Assembly: GCA_032251315.1 (NCBI GenBank)
Contig: JAVVEE010000018.1
Location: 1 to 40,503, forward strand
Source of the DNA: LH-M37 sp032251315
GTDB lineage: Bacteria > Pseudomonadota > Gammaproteobacteria > SZUA-229
Reading direction: 5' to 3'
Length of the DNA: 40,503 nucleotides
Shown: positions 1-10,100 of the stretch, in pieces
How the letters are laid out: each line of letters starts with the position of its first letter
Numbering within the stretch: the stretch's first letter is position 1
Translations under genes and position numbers: made by a program
Notes under the pieces: generated by a model
Database searches by the model: none
What the model saw: the letters and a program-made list of their open reading frames with translations, nothing else
Told to the model about the DNA's origin: nothing

Positions 1-81
1 ACCGTCAGCAGCAGGGATGCTGCTGCCGAGCGTACACGGATGTATTCTCAGCGCGTCTTGATTGAAGGGTATCCTTTACAT
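1..81 (+). repeat. Palindromic 106-bp repeat, copy A (truncated by window edge)
   Basis: This is the last 81 bases of the 106-bp element that is complete at 34231-34336 and 35758-35863. It is in the same orientation as the 35758 copy. The right 27-bp terminal repeat (55-81) has one mismatch, A for C, in the last six bases. The internal part is identical to the 35758 copy and carries the CAGCAG/CTGCTG hairpin. Beyond the element the shared tail GTAACTCAATAGTAA continues to about 96, as in the other copies. The left arm lies outside the window. Confidence 0.85.
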
Positions 82-226
82 GTAACTCAATAGTAACCAG
101 GGCAAAATGCTGTTGCATTTCGCTGTGCGCACTATAAAAAAATCAGGGGCTTTTTCGTAATGTACTGTCTCAGACGCAGTATCCGGAGTCGGATTACCTC
201 GTTTAAAGCGGGATTTGTGATGGCAC

Positions 227-637
227 TCAACGCCGATATGAATGCTGCACCGCTCTACCGCCCACATAGACCGTACTCATGAGTTGCAGCGTCTGTCTAA
301 TTTCCGCAAGAGGACTGACGATGCCCATACCGGGTGATTTATTATCAAGGCGCTTATCCAGCACGGCAAGAATATGACAATTAACTCTGAATATGGCGCA
401 ACTTATTTCACCCACGCCCGGTACATTTTTTAATTTAAACATAAGCGCATGATATTTAGAGTGACTCACCATACTACCAATCACAGTTTCAAGCTTTCTG
501 TACAGAGCATCATCATCTCCAAAGCCCCACAACCAGTTAGCACCTGCCTCATTAGTATAGTCAAAAGTACCGTCTTCATTAAACAGAACAATGCCTTCAT
601 GCCTCGATTCAAAAACTTTTAATTCTTCGGTTAACAT
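227..637 (-). CDS. Small PAS-like protein of unknown function
   Basis: This is a 136-residue soluble protein with no signal peptide. Residues 8-36 read like the start of a PAS fold (a run of the type EGIVLFNEDGTFDYTNEAG). The rest, with an internal FRVNCHILAVLDKR strand-like stretch, could complete a degenerate PAS domain, but no output domain follows. The start is well supported: GGGAGG lies 7 bases before the ATG. It is followed on its own strand by the palindromic repeat at 1-81, so the repeat sits at its 3' end. It may act as a stand-alone sensor or adaptor for the kinases further along, but nothing here proves this. I do not recognise a named family. Confidence 0.6.
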   Translation of the reverse strand: MLTEELKVFESRHEGIVLFNEDGTFDYTNEAGANWLWGFGDDDALYRKLETVIGSMVSHSKYHALMFKLKNVPGVGEISCAIFRVNCHILAVLDKRLDNKSPGMGIVSPLAEIRQTLQLMSTVYVGGRAVQHSYRR

Positions 638-736
638 GACATTACCTCCCTTCTTATACTTCCCGCTTATCTGGGCTTAATCAGCAAATAAATATTCGCC
701 TTCAGTCATCTGCTGCTACAAGGATCAAGACAGCGC

Positions 737-1198
737 CTAATTAAAATTAGTAATTATGTAAACGTATCCGGATTGCGATTGATCAACCGGACTATTTTCC
801 ATCTCAATCGCGCCTCCAACCTCTAATTCATGCACACCTTTTTCTATCGGCCTTCCCTGGCCAAGCGTTAACTGCGAGTCAACAATTTTTAATTCCCTGT
901 AGAATTCATCATCTGAATTGGTGGGTAGCGATACAGAAACATCGTAAAAATGACTGCTATCGCTATGAATTTTTAGCCTGACCGTATTATCGATACCCGA
1001 GGTATCCAAATGAACGGTACTTTTGTCACCAGGCTCATTCCTTGGTCCACTAAAGAGCGCAGATCCTGAAATCGCAAAAGAGGTAATAGGAACAATGTTT
1101 ACACTAACCTGCGCGGTTGCAGTTGCTGCTTGTGCGCCTAACGGCAGAACCATCAGTGCCGTCATCATCAATAACTGTCTAGCTGGTGTGAAATTCAT
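737..1198 (-). CDS. Secreted DUF4402-like protein
   Basis: This 153-residue protein has a clear Sec signal peptide (about residues 1-24, ending LGAQA|AT). The mature part is rich in beta-strand-like segments and has no cysteine. The start of the mature part (ATATAQVSVNIVPI), the acidic/glycine-rich centre and the closing YVYIITNFN resemble DUF4402-type secreted or surface proteins. This family call rests on general appearance and is tentative. GAGGG upstream of the ATG serves as ribosome binding site. A good sigma-70 promoter lies at 1250-1278. No partner genes such as an usher or chaperone are nearby, so a pilus role is not supported. Confidence 0.65.
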   Translation of the reverse strand: MNFTPARQLLMMTALMVLPLGAQAATATAQVSVNIVPITSFAISGSALFSGPRNEPGDKSTVHLDTSGIDNTVRLKIHSDSSHFYDVSVSLPTNSDDEFYRELKIVDSQLTLGQGRPIEKGVHELEVGGAIEMENSPVDQSQSGYVYIITNFN

Positions 1199-1249
1199 CG
1201 CCTTGCCCTCAATTCTGCTTTTTCTATCTTTTCTGTTTCTTCTGATTTA

Positions 1250-1278
1250 AAGATAGGCTGATCTGAGACGATTGTCAA
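1250..1278 (-). promoter_or_regulatory. Sigma-70 promoter of the secreted DUF4402-like gene
   Basis: On the minus strand TTGACA (1278-1273) is followed after exactly 17 bases by TATCTT (1255-1250). The predicted start site is near 1243, giving a leader of about 45 bases before the ATG at 1198. Confidence 0.6.
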
Positions 1279-1777
1279 ACAAATTCCGTTATTTCCGAAT
1301 TATGTTTTTATCCGTGTTTAACTAATCTTTTCAACAAGTTATGTATTTAAAAACATTGCCACCGGGGTTTATGACACGATAGACGGAGCATATTAGTGGA
1401 TGAAAACACGCCTCCGCACAGAGAAATTAGATTACCAGGCCTTATCACACCTGCCTTACAACCATGAGTGATTGCGGGCACGGATAACAACGAGTCAGGT
1501 GGAACAGTGGAAATACTCAGGGAAGCGTGATCATTTTTTGTTTCTCAAACTGCAAGAATAAAAAAGTCACTGTTGTAATGCAGGGAAAAGCCTTTCTGCT
1601 GCTACAGAATCATAATCAGGATGTGATATTTTCCCGTCTGTTGTTTCAAGCGCCAAAAGGCAGTCGGGTTTAGGGGGATTGATGCGAGGGAGCGGGAGAT
1701 TTGGGCCGCTCTGACACTTCCGCAGCCAATTTATCCTGAATCCGACAGCCTCCTGGCTTTAAAGGTGACGCCGGCCA
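1279..1777. other. Intergenic stretch without a recognisable gene
   Basis: About 500 bases between the promoter at 1250-1278 and the 3' end of the large kinase gene. I see no tRNA, strong hairpin followed by a T run, or credible coding frame. The only short open frame (near 1578-1673, about 31 codons) has no ribosome binding site or recognisable product. Confidence 0.5.
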
Positions 1778-4700
1778 TTACAACTGATCGATGTAGTGTT
1801 TTACCTTGTCAAACTCATCCTTGAGCTCCAAAGCCAGTAACAGGTGCAGAGTTTCACCCATTCCAACTTTACTCGCCTGCTCCATATTTATACATAATTC
1901 GGCCAGACGCTCGGCACCGACTGATTTTGCTGATGACTTAAGTTTGTGCGCCAGAGCGCCGATTTCGTCAAATCTGGCCGCTTCCGCCGCATCGATTAAC
2001 GCGTTAATAATGGGTGTCGATGCATCTCTGAATTTCAGCAATAATGGTTTACATAGTTCAATATCGGCCCCGATTAAAGTTGCCAGTATTTGAGGGTTCA
2101 CCGGCACATAAGTTTCTTCAGCGCTCTCTTCAGGCATTTTCCCTGCAACGGTATCTGACGACGTCTCAACAGGAATAAACAGCCACTTATGGATCGCGCG
2201 GTCGAGATTTTCCATTTCAATGGGCTTGGTCAGACAATCATCCATACCGCTGTCAAGGCATTTATCTCTATCTTCTGACATGGCGTTTGCCGTTATCGCA
2301 ACGATGGGGGTATGCGAGCCGGTAGCTGTTTCCAGCTGACGAATGTGTTTCGTCAGTTCGAAACCATCCATTTCAGGCATATGACAATCGGTAAGCACCA
2401 GATCAAACGGGCGGGTTTTCCATAATTTCAGTGCTTCGAGACCATCTGCAGCGAGCATGACTTCGTAGCCCAGCGCCGATAGTTGCATAGTGATCACCTG
2501 CTGATTAATTTCATTATCCTCGACCACCAGAATCATCAACCCTGCTCTGAATTCAGCAGCGTCGCCTACCGGTGGTGAAGGTACTGCGGCGGTATCGAGT
2601 TTGGTTGCGGTCTCATCGTCGTCAGGAGTGCACGAATCCAACCTGCCCGCCTGCACGGCTATACATCGCAACAGCCGGTTGATATTGAGCGGATTACCGT
2701 CCACCACGATTACATTCGCATAGATGTTTTCATCGTGTTGCGGCACCAGCATCACCATTTTTGGTCTTTCAGCCTCAGGCATCACCGACAAGGCCTGATA
2801 GATTGCATAATAATGGCCCGCACCGGCCCGCTGACAAAGCAGCACCACATCATACGGTTTCCCGCACTGCGCCATATCATGCACAGCCTGTACTACAACT
2901 TCGGCTTCCCCATGCATGCCATCGGCTACTGCACCCGTGTCTGTGATATAGCCTTGTAACTGGTCGATCAAGGCTGCTCCCTGTGTTTCCGATGCACAAA
3001 CCACCAACGCCTGCACCCCGCTCAGGTCGGGCACTTGTTCAGAAGCCGCCAGCTCTAATGGGAACAGGAGCATAACCCGGAAAGTACTGCCTGCGCCCGG
3101 ACGAGTTTCCACCTCAATGCTGCCGCCCATCAGTGTAACCAGCCGCTGGCAGATCGACAGCCCCAATCCGGTTCCACCATATCGACGCGTAGTGGAGACA
3201 TCCGCCTGCTTAAAGGGAGTGAATAACTGATCAACAACAGCCGCGCTCATGCCAATGCCGGCATCTTTCACAATCAAATCAATTGCAACATGCTTATCAT
3301 TAGCGTCCCTGACAACAACGTCGATATTAATGATGCTTGATGGTTCGGAGAATTTGATGGCGTTACCGACAAGATTGTAAAGAACCTGTCTGATACGCAC
3401 CGGATCGCCCTGAATCTTTTCCGGCAAGCTGTCATCCAGACGAACAACAAGGCATATCGACCGCATATCAGCAGCCGGTACAAGTGTTTCACAGACATTC
3501 ATGACCAGATATTCCAGATTGATCGACGCCTGCTCAAGGCTCAGTTTATCGGCCTCAATTTTTGAATAGTCCAGAATATCATCGATAATACGCTGTAAAG
3601 ACAATGATGAATCTCTGATCACATTGAGCATATTAAGCTGTTTCAGTCTCATGGAGCTGCTGCGCAATAACTCCACCATGCCGACGATGCCATGGATGGG
3701 CGTGCGAATCTCGTGACTCATCATCGCCAGAAAAGCTGATTGTGCACGCCCTGCTGCATCCGCCTTCTCCAAAGCCCGAGTCAGTTCCCGGGTGCGTTCC
3801 TCAACCTGCTCCTCCAGCACATCTCTGGCTCTGCGCAACTCATCCTCCATGAAATGCCGCTCAGTCACATCGGTAGCAATGGAAACATAGTGAACGATAT
3901 CCTGATCATCAAAAACAGGGTGTATATCAATATCAATCCAGAACGGCTGGCCATCCTTACGATAATTAATGGTTTCGACCCGAACCGCTTCGCCCGCCTG
4001 AATAGCACGACCCATGGTCGCTATTGTTTCCGGGTCGGTCTCCTTGCCCTGCAACAGCGCGCCGGGGTGCTGGCCTATAGCTTCTTCACTGCTATAGCCG
4101 GTTACTGTTTCAAAGGCCTTATTCACCCACTCAATTTTGTGCTCCTTATCGGTCAGTATAACCAGATTATTAGTACTTTCAGCGACCATCGCCAGCTTGC
4201 GTAGCTCATCCTTATAATATTCTTCCTGCGTCAGATCATGGATAACTGCGAGCGCTTTTACACCGTTTATAGACTCCAATGGCGACAGTGAAATCTTAAG
4301 CGGAATTTCATCACCCTCCTTATGCAAGCCCACAATAGACGAATGATCACTCATACCCCGGTATTCGGGCTGAAACATAAATGTCTGGATCATTTCACTG
4401 TCTTTTTTGAATCTTGCTGGAACAAGCGCAGCTACCGAGGCATGGCTTAGCTCCCCCGATGCATAGCCAAAAAGCTTTTCCGCAGCGGCATTAGCCCAGT
4501 CAATTATGCCGGCCGCGTTCACCACCAGCATTGGCTCGGTGGAACTACTCATCAAAGCATCAACTTCCTTACGTGCCCGCATCAATTCCTGCAACTGTTT
4601 CACCTGTTTGCGCAACAGATAATCGCGATCACTGAGAAAATACTGGAATGAGACAAAAGCATTCGCCAGCTCGCCTATCTCATCCTTGCGCTCCAGGCCT

Positions 4701-5851
4701 TCCACCTCCTCCAACAGTGACCCTTCTCTCAGGCGGGACATGGCCCCGATAATGGATTTAATCGGCTTTGTCAGAAAAGAACCGGCCAAAAAACCAAAGC
4801 CAAGAACCAGCACTATAGACACCAGCGCAACGATGGTATAGCCGTGGTTAACGCGTTGTATAAACAAAGAGGTCTGGCTGGTCGGCAGGTGAATTACAAC
4901 CGTCCAGCCGACGCCGTTGACATCTTCCGCAGACGAACGTTTATCATAAGCAACCAGCTGTTCACGCTCGCCATTTTCCGGCCTGTAAAGTAGTCCCCGT
5001 GAAACCTCCTCGCCGGCCTGCCCCGCCTCCACAGCCAGAATACTGCTGACACTTTCGATGATAGCCTCATGAGAATAATCGATACCATCATTATGGAGAT
5101 GAGCCTGCCCGGCCTGTGAATATTCGGCATGAACAGAAGAGCCATCTTTATCCAGCAGATGAAAAAATGACTGCTGCACATTCATTCTGAGCAATGCTTT
5201 AGCGCCCTGTTGTAAAAAACGCTCAATGGTTTTCATGCGCATGAAGGCAACAACATGACCTGCAGAATCATTGCTGAGACCTGATACCGGCACGATGATG
5301 GGCAACACATACCCACCCTGCCCGCTGATACCTGGCAGCTGTTCTGTGTTAACTGGTTTCAAAATGAGCGGTGCAGCTATATCACTTAAGGCAATCTCCG
5401 TCTCGAAGATCGAAGCCGGCAGCCAGCCTTCAGCAGATCTGTCTTTTTCATAAAGCCCACTCACATCAATGCGCTCACCCGCGTCGCTTCTCGCTGCCGC
5501 CGCGAGTAACCGACCATGGCGATCGAGTTGCAGCAATAAGCTGTAACTGTCAAATACGCTTAATAGCTGCTCGGCAACGGCCACTGACTCCGCCACCGGC
5601 AAATGCGGCGAATCAGAAACCGCGCCATTTTTGCCGGCCAGATTGCCGGCAGTTACTTCAAGAACCTTAACCTGATCTGAAAGAAACGTATTTATGCCAG
5701 TGTTTACAAGATAGGCAACCTCAAGTAATTCTCCAATACGATCTTTCCTGACATCTTCATTAGAATACAGACTGAAAAAATAAAACAGCGCGATGGGTAT
5801 CAATGCCACCAGCAGCAAATAAGCAATAAATCGGGTGCGCAGGCTGTGCAT
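1778..5851 (-). CDS. Tripartite hybrid histidine kinase (Cache-like, HAMP, 2 PAS, HisKA, HATPase, pseudo-REC, REC, HPt)
   Basis: This is an inner-membrane sensor kinase of about 1357 residues of the BarA/EvgS phosphorelay type. Membrane segments near residues 9-28 and 338-360 bracket a large periplasmic, probably double-Cache, region. A HAMP domain (about 361-415), PAS domains (about 430-545 and 555-668) and a coiled coil follow. The HisKA domain has the phosphorylated His about 713 (MMSHEIRTP). The ATPase domain has GNAIKFS, DAGIGM and GGTGLGLS. A first receiver (about 945-1065) is degenerate, with LLCQR where the Asp should be. The second receiver has Asp about 1155 (LVLTDCHMPEMDG) and Lys about 1209, and the HPt has His about 1302 (AHKLKSSA). 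I chose the ATG at 5851 because it overlaps the upstream TGA as TGATG, implying coupling; a TTG one codon earlier is also open. The ligand is unknown. Confidence 0.9.
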   Translation of the reverse strand: MHSLRTRFIAYLLLVALIPIALFYFFSLYSNEDVRKDRIGELLEVAYLVNTGINTFLSDQVKVLEVTAGNLAGKNGAVSDSPHLPVAESVAVAEQLLSVFDSYSLLLQLDRHGRLLAAAARSDAGERIDVSGLYEKDRSAEGWLPASIFETEIALSDIAAPLILKPVNTEQLPGISGQGGYVLPIIVPVSGLSNDSAGHVVAFMRMKTIERFLQQGAKALLRMNVQQSFFHLLDKDGSSVHAEYSQAGQAHLHNDGIDYSHEAIIESVSSILAVEAGQAGEEVSRGLLYRPENGEREQLVAYDKRSSAEDVNGVGWTVVIHLPTSQTSLFIQRVNHGYTIVALVSIVLVLGFGFLAGSFLTKPIKSIIGAMSRLREGSLLEEVEGLERKDEIGELANAFVSFQYFLSDRDYLLRKQVKQLQELMRARKEVDALMSSSTEPMLVVNAAGIIDWANAAAEKLFGYASGELSHASVAALVPARFKKDSEMIQTFMFQPEYRGMSDHSSIVGLHKEGDEIPLKISLSPLESINGVKALAVIHDLTQEEYYKDELRKLAMVAESTNNLVILTDKEHKIEWVNKAFETVTGYSSEEAIGQHPGALLQGKETDPETIATMGRAIQAGEAVRVETINYRKDGQPFWIDIDIHPVFDDQDIVHYVSIATDVTERHFMEDELRRARDVLEEQVEERTRELTRALEKADAAGRAQSAFLAMMSHEIRTPIHGIVGMVELLRSSSMRLKQLNMLNVIRDSSLSLQRIIDDILDYSKIEADKLSLEQASINLEYLVMNVCETLVPAADMRSICLVVRLDDSLPEKIQGDPVRIRQVLYNLVGNAIKFSEPSSIINIDVVVRDANDKHVAIDLIVKDAGIGMSAAVVDQLFTPFKQADVSTTRRYGGTGLGLSICQRLVTLMGGSIEVETRPGAGSTFRVMLLFPLELAASEQVPDLSGVQALVVCASETQGAALIDQLQGYITDTGAVADGMHGEAEVVVQAVHDMAQCGKPYDVVLLCQRAGAGHYYAIYQALSVMPEAERPKMVMLVPQHDENIYANVIVVDGNPLNINRLLRCIAVQAGRLDSCTPDDDETATKLDTAAVPSPPVGDAAEFRAGLMILVVEDNEINQQVITMQLSALGYEVMLAADGLEALKLWKTRPFDLVLTDCHMPEMDGFELTKHIRQLETATGSHTPIVAITANAMSEDRDKCLDSGMDDCLTKPIEMENLDRAIHKWLFIPVETSSDTVAGKMPEESAEETYVPVNPQILATLIGADIELCKPLLLKFRDASTPIINALIDAAEAARFDEIGALAHKLKSSAKSVGAERLAELCINMEQASKVGMGETLHLLLALELKDEFDKVKHYIDQL

Positions 5852-7050
5852 CAACGCTGCTCGAACCAGCTATCAAAAGCGGCTGCATCCATCGGTCTGG
5901 CAATGTAATACCCCTGAACCAGATCGCAGCCCAGTGACGCGACCAGATCCAAGTCCTGTTTGTTTTCCACGCCTTCGGCCACCGTTGTCATTTGCAGGTG
6001 TTTAGCCAGATAAATACTGCTTTCAAGTATGGCACGTGCAGTGCCGTTACTATGTGCGCCAGTGACAAATGCCCGGTCAATTTTAAGCTCACTGAAAGGC
6101 ATGCGTTTAAGGTGATCCATGGATGCGTAACCGGTACCAAAGTCATCAATGGATAGCTCAGGTCCTTTTAACCGCAGGCGCGTCAGAATATCCATGCAGG
6201 TGTTAAAATCCTTCACCAGTACACTCTCGGTAATTTCAAAGATGAGGTTTTTTATATCCATGCCCGTTGATTTTACTAATGCCATCAGTCGATCAGGAAA
6301 ATCCAGGCTATGCAGGTTATCCATAGAGAGGTTGATTGAAAGCTTGAACTTTCGGCCTTGAGAAGACCAGATAGCACCCTGTTGGCAGGTCTGCTTGATC
6401 ACGGTTTCGGTTACAGCATCGATGAGCTGATGTTGCTCGGCCAAATCGATAAATATATCAGGGGGAACCATGCCTTTTTCAGCATGGTTCCAGCGCGCCA
6501 GTGCCTCTACGCCTTTCACTTCCATCGATTCAATATTTACCTGAGGCTGGTAATAGACAGTAATATCGCCCGCCAGTAGTGCGGCCTGTAGCTCTTCTGC
6601 GGAAACCTCAGGCGATGACCACAAGGATTTTTTTTCAGCCACTTGATAATTGACCAACATTTGATATAACGATTCTACTGACACCGGCTTGGTCAGACTG
6701 CCCAAAAGATTAAGGCCGCGCGCTTCCGCTATGCTGTGCGCTGTTTCAAGAATGCGCTGGTTCTCTCCGCTAAACAGCACAATTCCACTGCTGTAGTCAA
6801 TAGCAGCCAGGTGTCGGATGACTTCTATACCATCCATTTCAGGCATTTGCAGATCACAGAACACATAATCAAACGGCTCGCTACGTGACAGGATAATATC
6901 AAGCGCCTGCTGACCGCCGGTAGCGGTGAGGACATTTTCAATGCCCACCTGTTTAATCACAGTGCTGAGAAAATCCCGCATAAATTCTTCATCGTCGACA
7001 ACAAGTGCCGTTTTTTTGCTTAATATGTTTTTATCCACTGACAACCTCAT
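5851..7050 (-). CDS. Receiver-EAL protein, c-di-GMP phosphodiesterase
   Basis: This 399-residue cytoplasmic response regulator would hydrolyse c-di-GMP to pGpG. The receiver (about 13-135) has DD at 19-20, phospho-acceptor Asp66 (YVFCDLQMPEMDG) and Lys121. The EAL domain (about 150-395) keeps the catalytic and metal-binding motifs: VEALARW, SINLSMDN, FEITES, SIDDFGTGYAS, ELKIDRAF, VAEGVEN and QGYYIARP. It should therefore be active. Its stop overlaps the start of the kinase at 1778-5851, and another kinase gene ends 62 bases upstream, so it is a likely target of their HPt domains. The ATG at 7050 has no Shine-Dalgarno; the ATGAGG it contains lies six bases before an in-frame GTG at 7038, which may be the real start. 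Confidence 0.9.
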   Translation of the reverse strand: MRLSVDKNILSKKTALVVDDEEFMRDFLSTVIKQVGIENVLTATGGQQALDIILSRSEPFDYVFCDLQMPEMDGIEVIRHLAAIDYSSGIVLFSGENQRILETAHSIAEARGLNLLGSLTKPVSVESLYQMLVNYQVAEKKSLWSSPEVSAEELQAALLAGDITVYYQPQVNIESMEVKGVEALARWNHAEKGMVPPDIFIDLAEQHQLIDAVTETVIKQTCQQGAIWSSQGRKFKLSINLSMDNLHSLDFPDRLMALVKSTGMDIKNLIFEITESVLVKDFNTCMDILTRLRLKGPELSIDDFGTGYASMDHLKRMPFSELKIDRAFVTGAHSNGTARAILESSIYLAKHLQMTTVAEGVENKQDLDLVASLGCDLVQGYYIARPMDAAAFDSWFEQR

Positions 7051-7112
7051 TATTATTATACGTACACTAAAAATTCATTTTTTACATGACAACATCAGCA
7101 TAGAAGCATGAC

Positions 7113-10100
7113 CTAATTAAGCTTTCTAAGCGACTTAATCGCTCTCTGGTATTCAGCTTGAATATTCTTTAGCTGACTTTGCGCCTCTACAACATCATTA
7201 TCAAGTGCCTGCATTTCCAGTTTTTTGCAATTATTAGAAAACTGTATCGCCGCCATACTCATTCCGACACCTTTTAAGGCATGAGCGGCCAGAGCAACTT
7301 TTTCCGGATCATTTTGTTTTATAGCACTGTGCAGTAACCGTAGATGCTTTTTTACATCTCGTTCAAAACTATTTATCAGCAATCTAAAACGCTTACCTGC
7401 TAATTGCCTTAAATCTTCGACCCGCTTTTTATCAAGCGCAGCATTACCAACATCTGTGCTGTCGCTTATATTATTCTCAGCAGCCGAAGCTGTCACTTCC
7501 GTATGGTTAACCTCAATTGCATCTCTCGAGATTTGATACTGTTTATCATCAGGCAACCATTGGCTCAGTATTCTGCGGATCTTATCCAGAGTAACCGGCT
7601 TGGCGAGATAATCATCCATGCCTGCAGCAACACAGACCTCCCTGTCACCTTTCATCGCATTGGCAGTGAGCGCTATAATTGTTAAATGTTCCAAGCCTTT
7701 CGCCTTTTCCTGTGCCCGAATAATACCGGTTGCAGTGTAACCGTCCATAATCGGCATCTGACAATCCATGAGGACGAGATCAAACTCTGATTTTTTTATT
7801 TCTCTGAGCGCGGCACGACCATTATTAACCAGTACAGTCTCCACACCTAATGTATAGAGCATTTCCAGCTCCACCGCCTGATTAGTCGTTGCATCATCAA
7901 CCAGCAGGACTCTGGCACCACTGAAGATAATATCCGGCTGCTTAAAGGCATCTTCTTCTCTGTGTTGCGTTTCTTCCTGGTCGGTAACCTGCAACAGCGC
8001 TTCAAAAAGTGACGACTGCCGGACTGGCCGTGTAAGCTGGTAGTCGATGAGATGGTTATCTTCAATAGTGTCCGCATCCTCGGTTAGAGAGCCCAGCGTT
8101 ACTATATGAATGTATTGCAGATCCTGCTCCGCCTTTATCATCTGCGCCAGCTTTAAGCCGTCAACTTTTTCCATCTGTAAATCCAGCAATATTATCTGAT
8201 AGGGTTTGTCATTGTTAATGGCGTCGCGCAACGTCGGCAACACAACATCACTATCCCCAACGTCTGCATTTTGAACTTTCCAGCTGGACAGATAACTGCC
8301 CAAAATCTTCCGGTTAGTATCACTGTGATCAACCACCAGCACCCTGATATCTTGCAGCAAGCCATTTTCTCTACGTTCTAGTCTTTGCTCTACTTTCGAT
8401 AAAATAATGTGGAATGTAAAAATAGAACCCTCACCCAAGTCACTGTTCACGCTCATTTCGCCGTGCATCATAGATACCAGTTGCCGGCATATGGAAAGAC
8501 CGAGTCCCGTGCCGCCATATCTGCGCGTGGTTGAGCCATCAGCCTGAGTAAAGGCATCGAACAATTTCTCAAGCTGGTTTTTTTCAATCCCTATTCCGGT
8601 ATCTTCGACTTCAAATCTCAGACGCACCAGATTGCCATTATCCGATTTTTTGCAGAGCCGAAAATTGACCTCTCCTGACATTGTAAATTTGATCGCATTA
8701 TTGACCAGATTAGTGATGATCTGGCGAAGCCTTACCGGGTCGCCGATAACCAGTAGCGGCACCTCAGTAGAAATATAGCAATTGAGATCGAGCTGTTTAG
8801 CATCAGCCTGTTTTGACATTGATCTAACACTATCTTCAACGACTTCATGCAGATTAAAGACTGCGCTCTCTAATTGCATTTTCCCGGCTTCAATTTTGGA
8901 AAAATCCAGAACATCGTTAATCACAGTGAGCAGTGATTTTGCCGAACTCTCTGCGGTGTACAGATAACCGGTTTGCTTTTCAGTAAGTGGGGTAATGCTC
9001 AGCAGCTCCAGCATTCCCAGCACACCATTCATGGGCGTTCTGATTTCGTGGCTCATATTGGCCAGAAATTCAGATTTAGATTGTGTGGCCTGCTCCGCCT
9101 TTTCTTTTTCGGCTTTCAGCTGATCTTCGATGCGCCGGCGTGCGGAAAAATCTCTGGCGATGGCGACAAAACGCGGGCTTTCGTCTTTTGGCGCCAGATA
9201 CTGCAAAACAACATCCACCGGTGCCAGAGTGCGGTCGTTTCGTTGAAATTCGGTCTGAAACAGCAGGGTGCGCTCGGCGCCCTCCATCATCATCGGGGTC
9301 ATCAATGCACGGAATGCTTCTTCGTCAAAACTCGGGGTAATATCCGTCAACCTCATGCTGAATAACTCTGCCTGGGTAAAGCCCAGTTGCCGCACGGCAG
9401 CCTGATTGACATAAAAGAATTTCAGCGAACCGGGGCTGAACATGAACACACCATCCTCGATCATATCCGAAGTGGTTTTGAATAATATAAGCTCCTGCTC
9501 TGCTTTTTTTCTCTCGGTAACATCAAGCACGCTGCCGTACATACGGCTCGGATCGCTCCGGGTATTGCGCTCAATCTCTGCTTTCATAAACACAATCCTC
9601 TCAGTGCCATCAGGGCAAATGATCCTCATCTCAGCTTCATAAGGTTGACCGTTATTCAGCGTGTTTTTCATTTCAGCCTTGACGTTGTTACGATCATCCG
9701 GATGAACAAGTTCCAGGAAAGTCTCATAACAGACTTCAAACTGCTCCGGCGGCTGCCTGAAAATGCGGTAGGTTTCAGCCGACCATACCAGTCGATTACG
9801 AATAACGTCCCAATCCCAGCTTCCCAGATGCGCCATACGCTGGGCATTCACCAGACTGATTTTTCCTTTGGCCACACTGTTACGGGCGAACGTAAAAAAC
9901 AGATTGAACACTACAATAATTAAAACACTAAAGGCGACGCCGAAAGCCATCACTTTGCGCAACAGCAGGCGTGTTGCATAAGCTTCCTGAACGTCGATTT
10001 CTGCGGCAATGCCCATGCCCAGAGCACCGTTCCAGTGCCATATACCAATCACAGGCACACCTCTGTAATCGTTATAGCCATCCATATTTTTGCCGTCTTC

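Noticed and set aside
1578..1673. Short open frame of about 31 codons in the 1279-1777 gap
   Set aside because: No ribosome binding site, no similarity I can recognise, and no conserved context.
3740..4204. 154-codon plus-strand open frame inside the first hybrid kinase
   Set aside because: Overlaps well-conserved PAS coding on the other strand; no start signal or recognisable domain.
7055..7092. Sigma-70 promoter with TATAAT just before the receiver-EAL gene
   Set aside because: The -10 is good, but the nearest -35-like TTGTCA is 26 bases away and the start site would fall at the ATG itself; support is too weak to list as a promoter.
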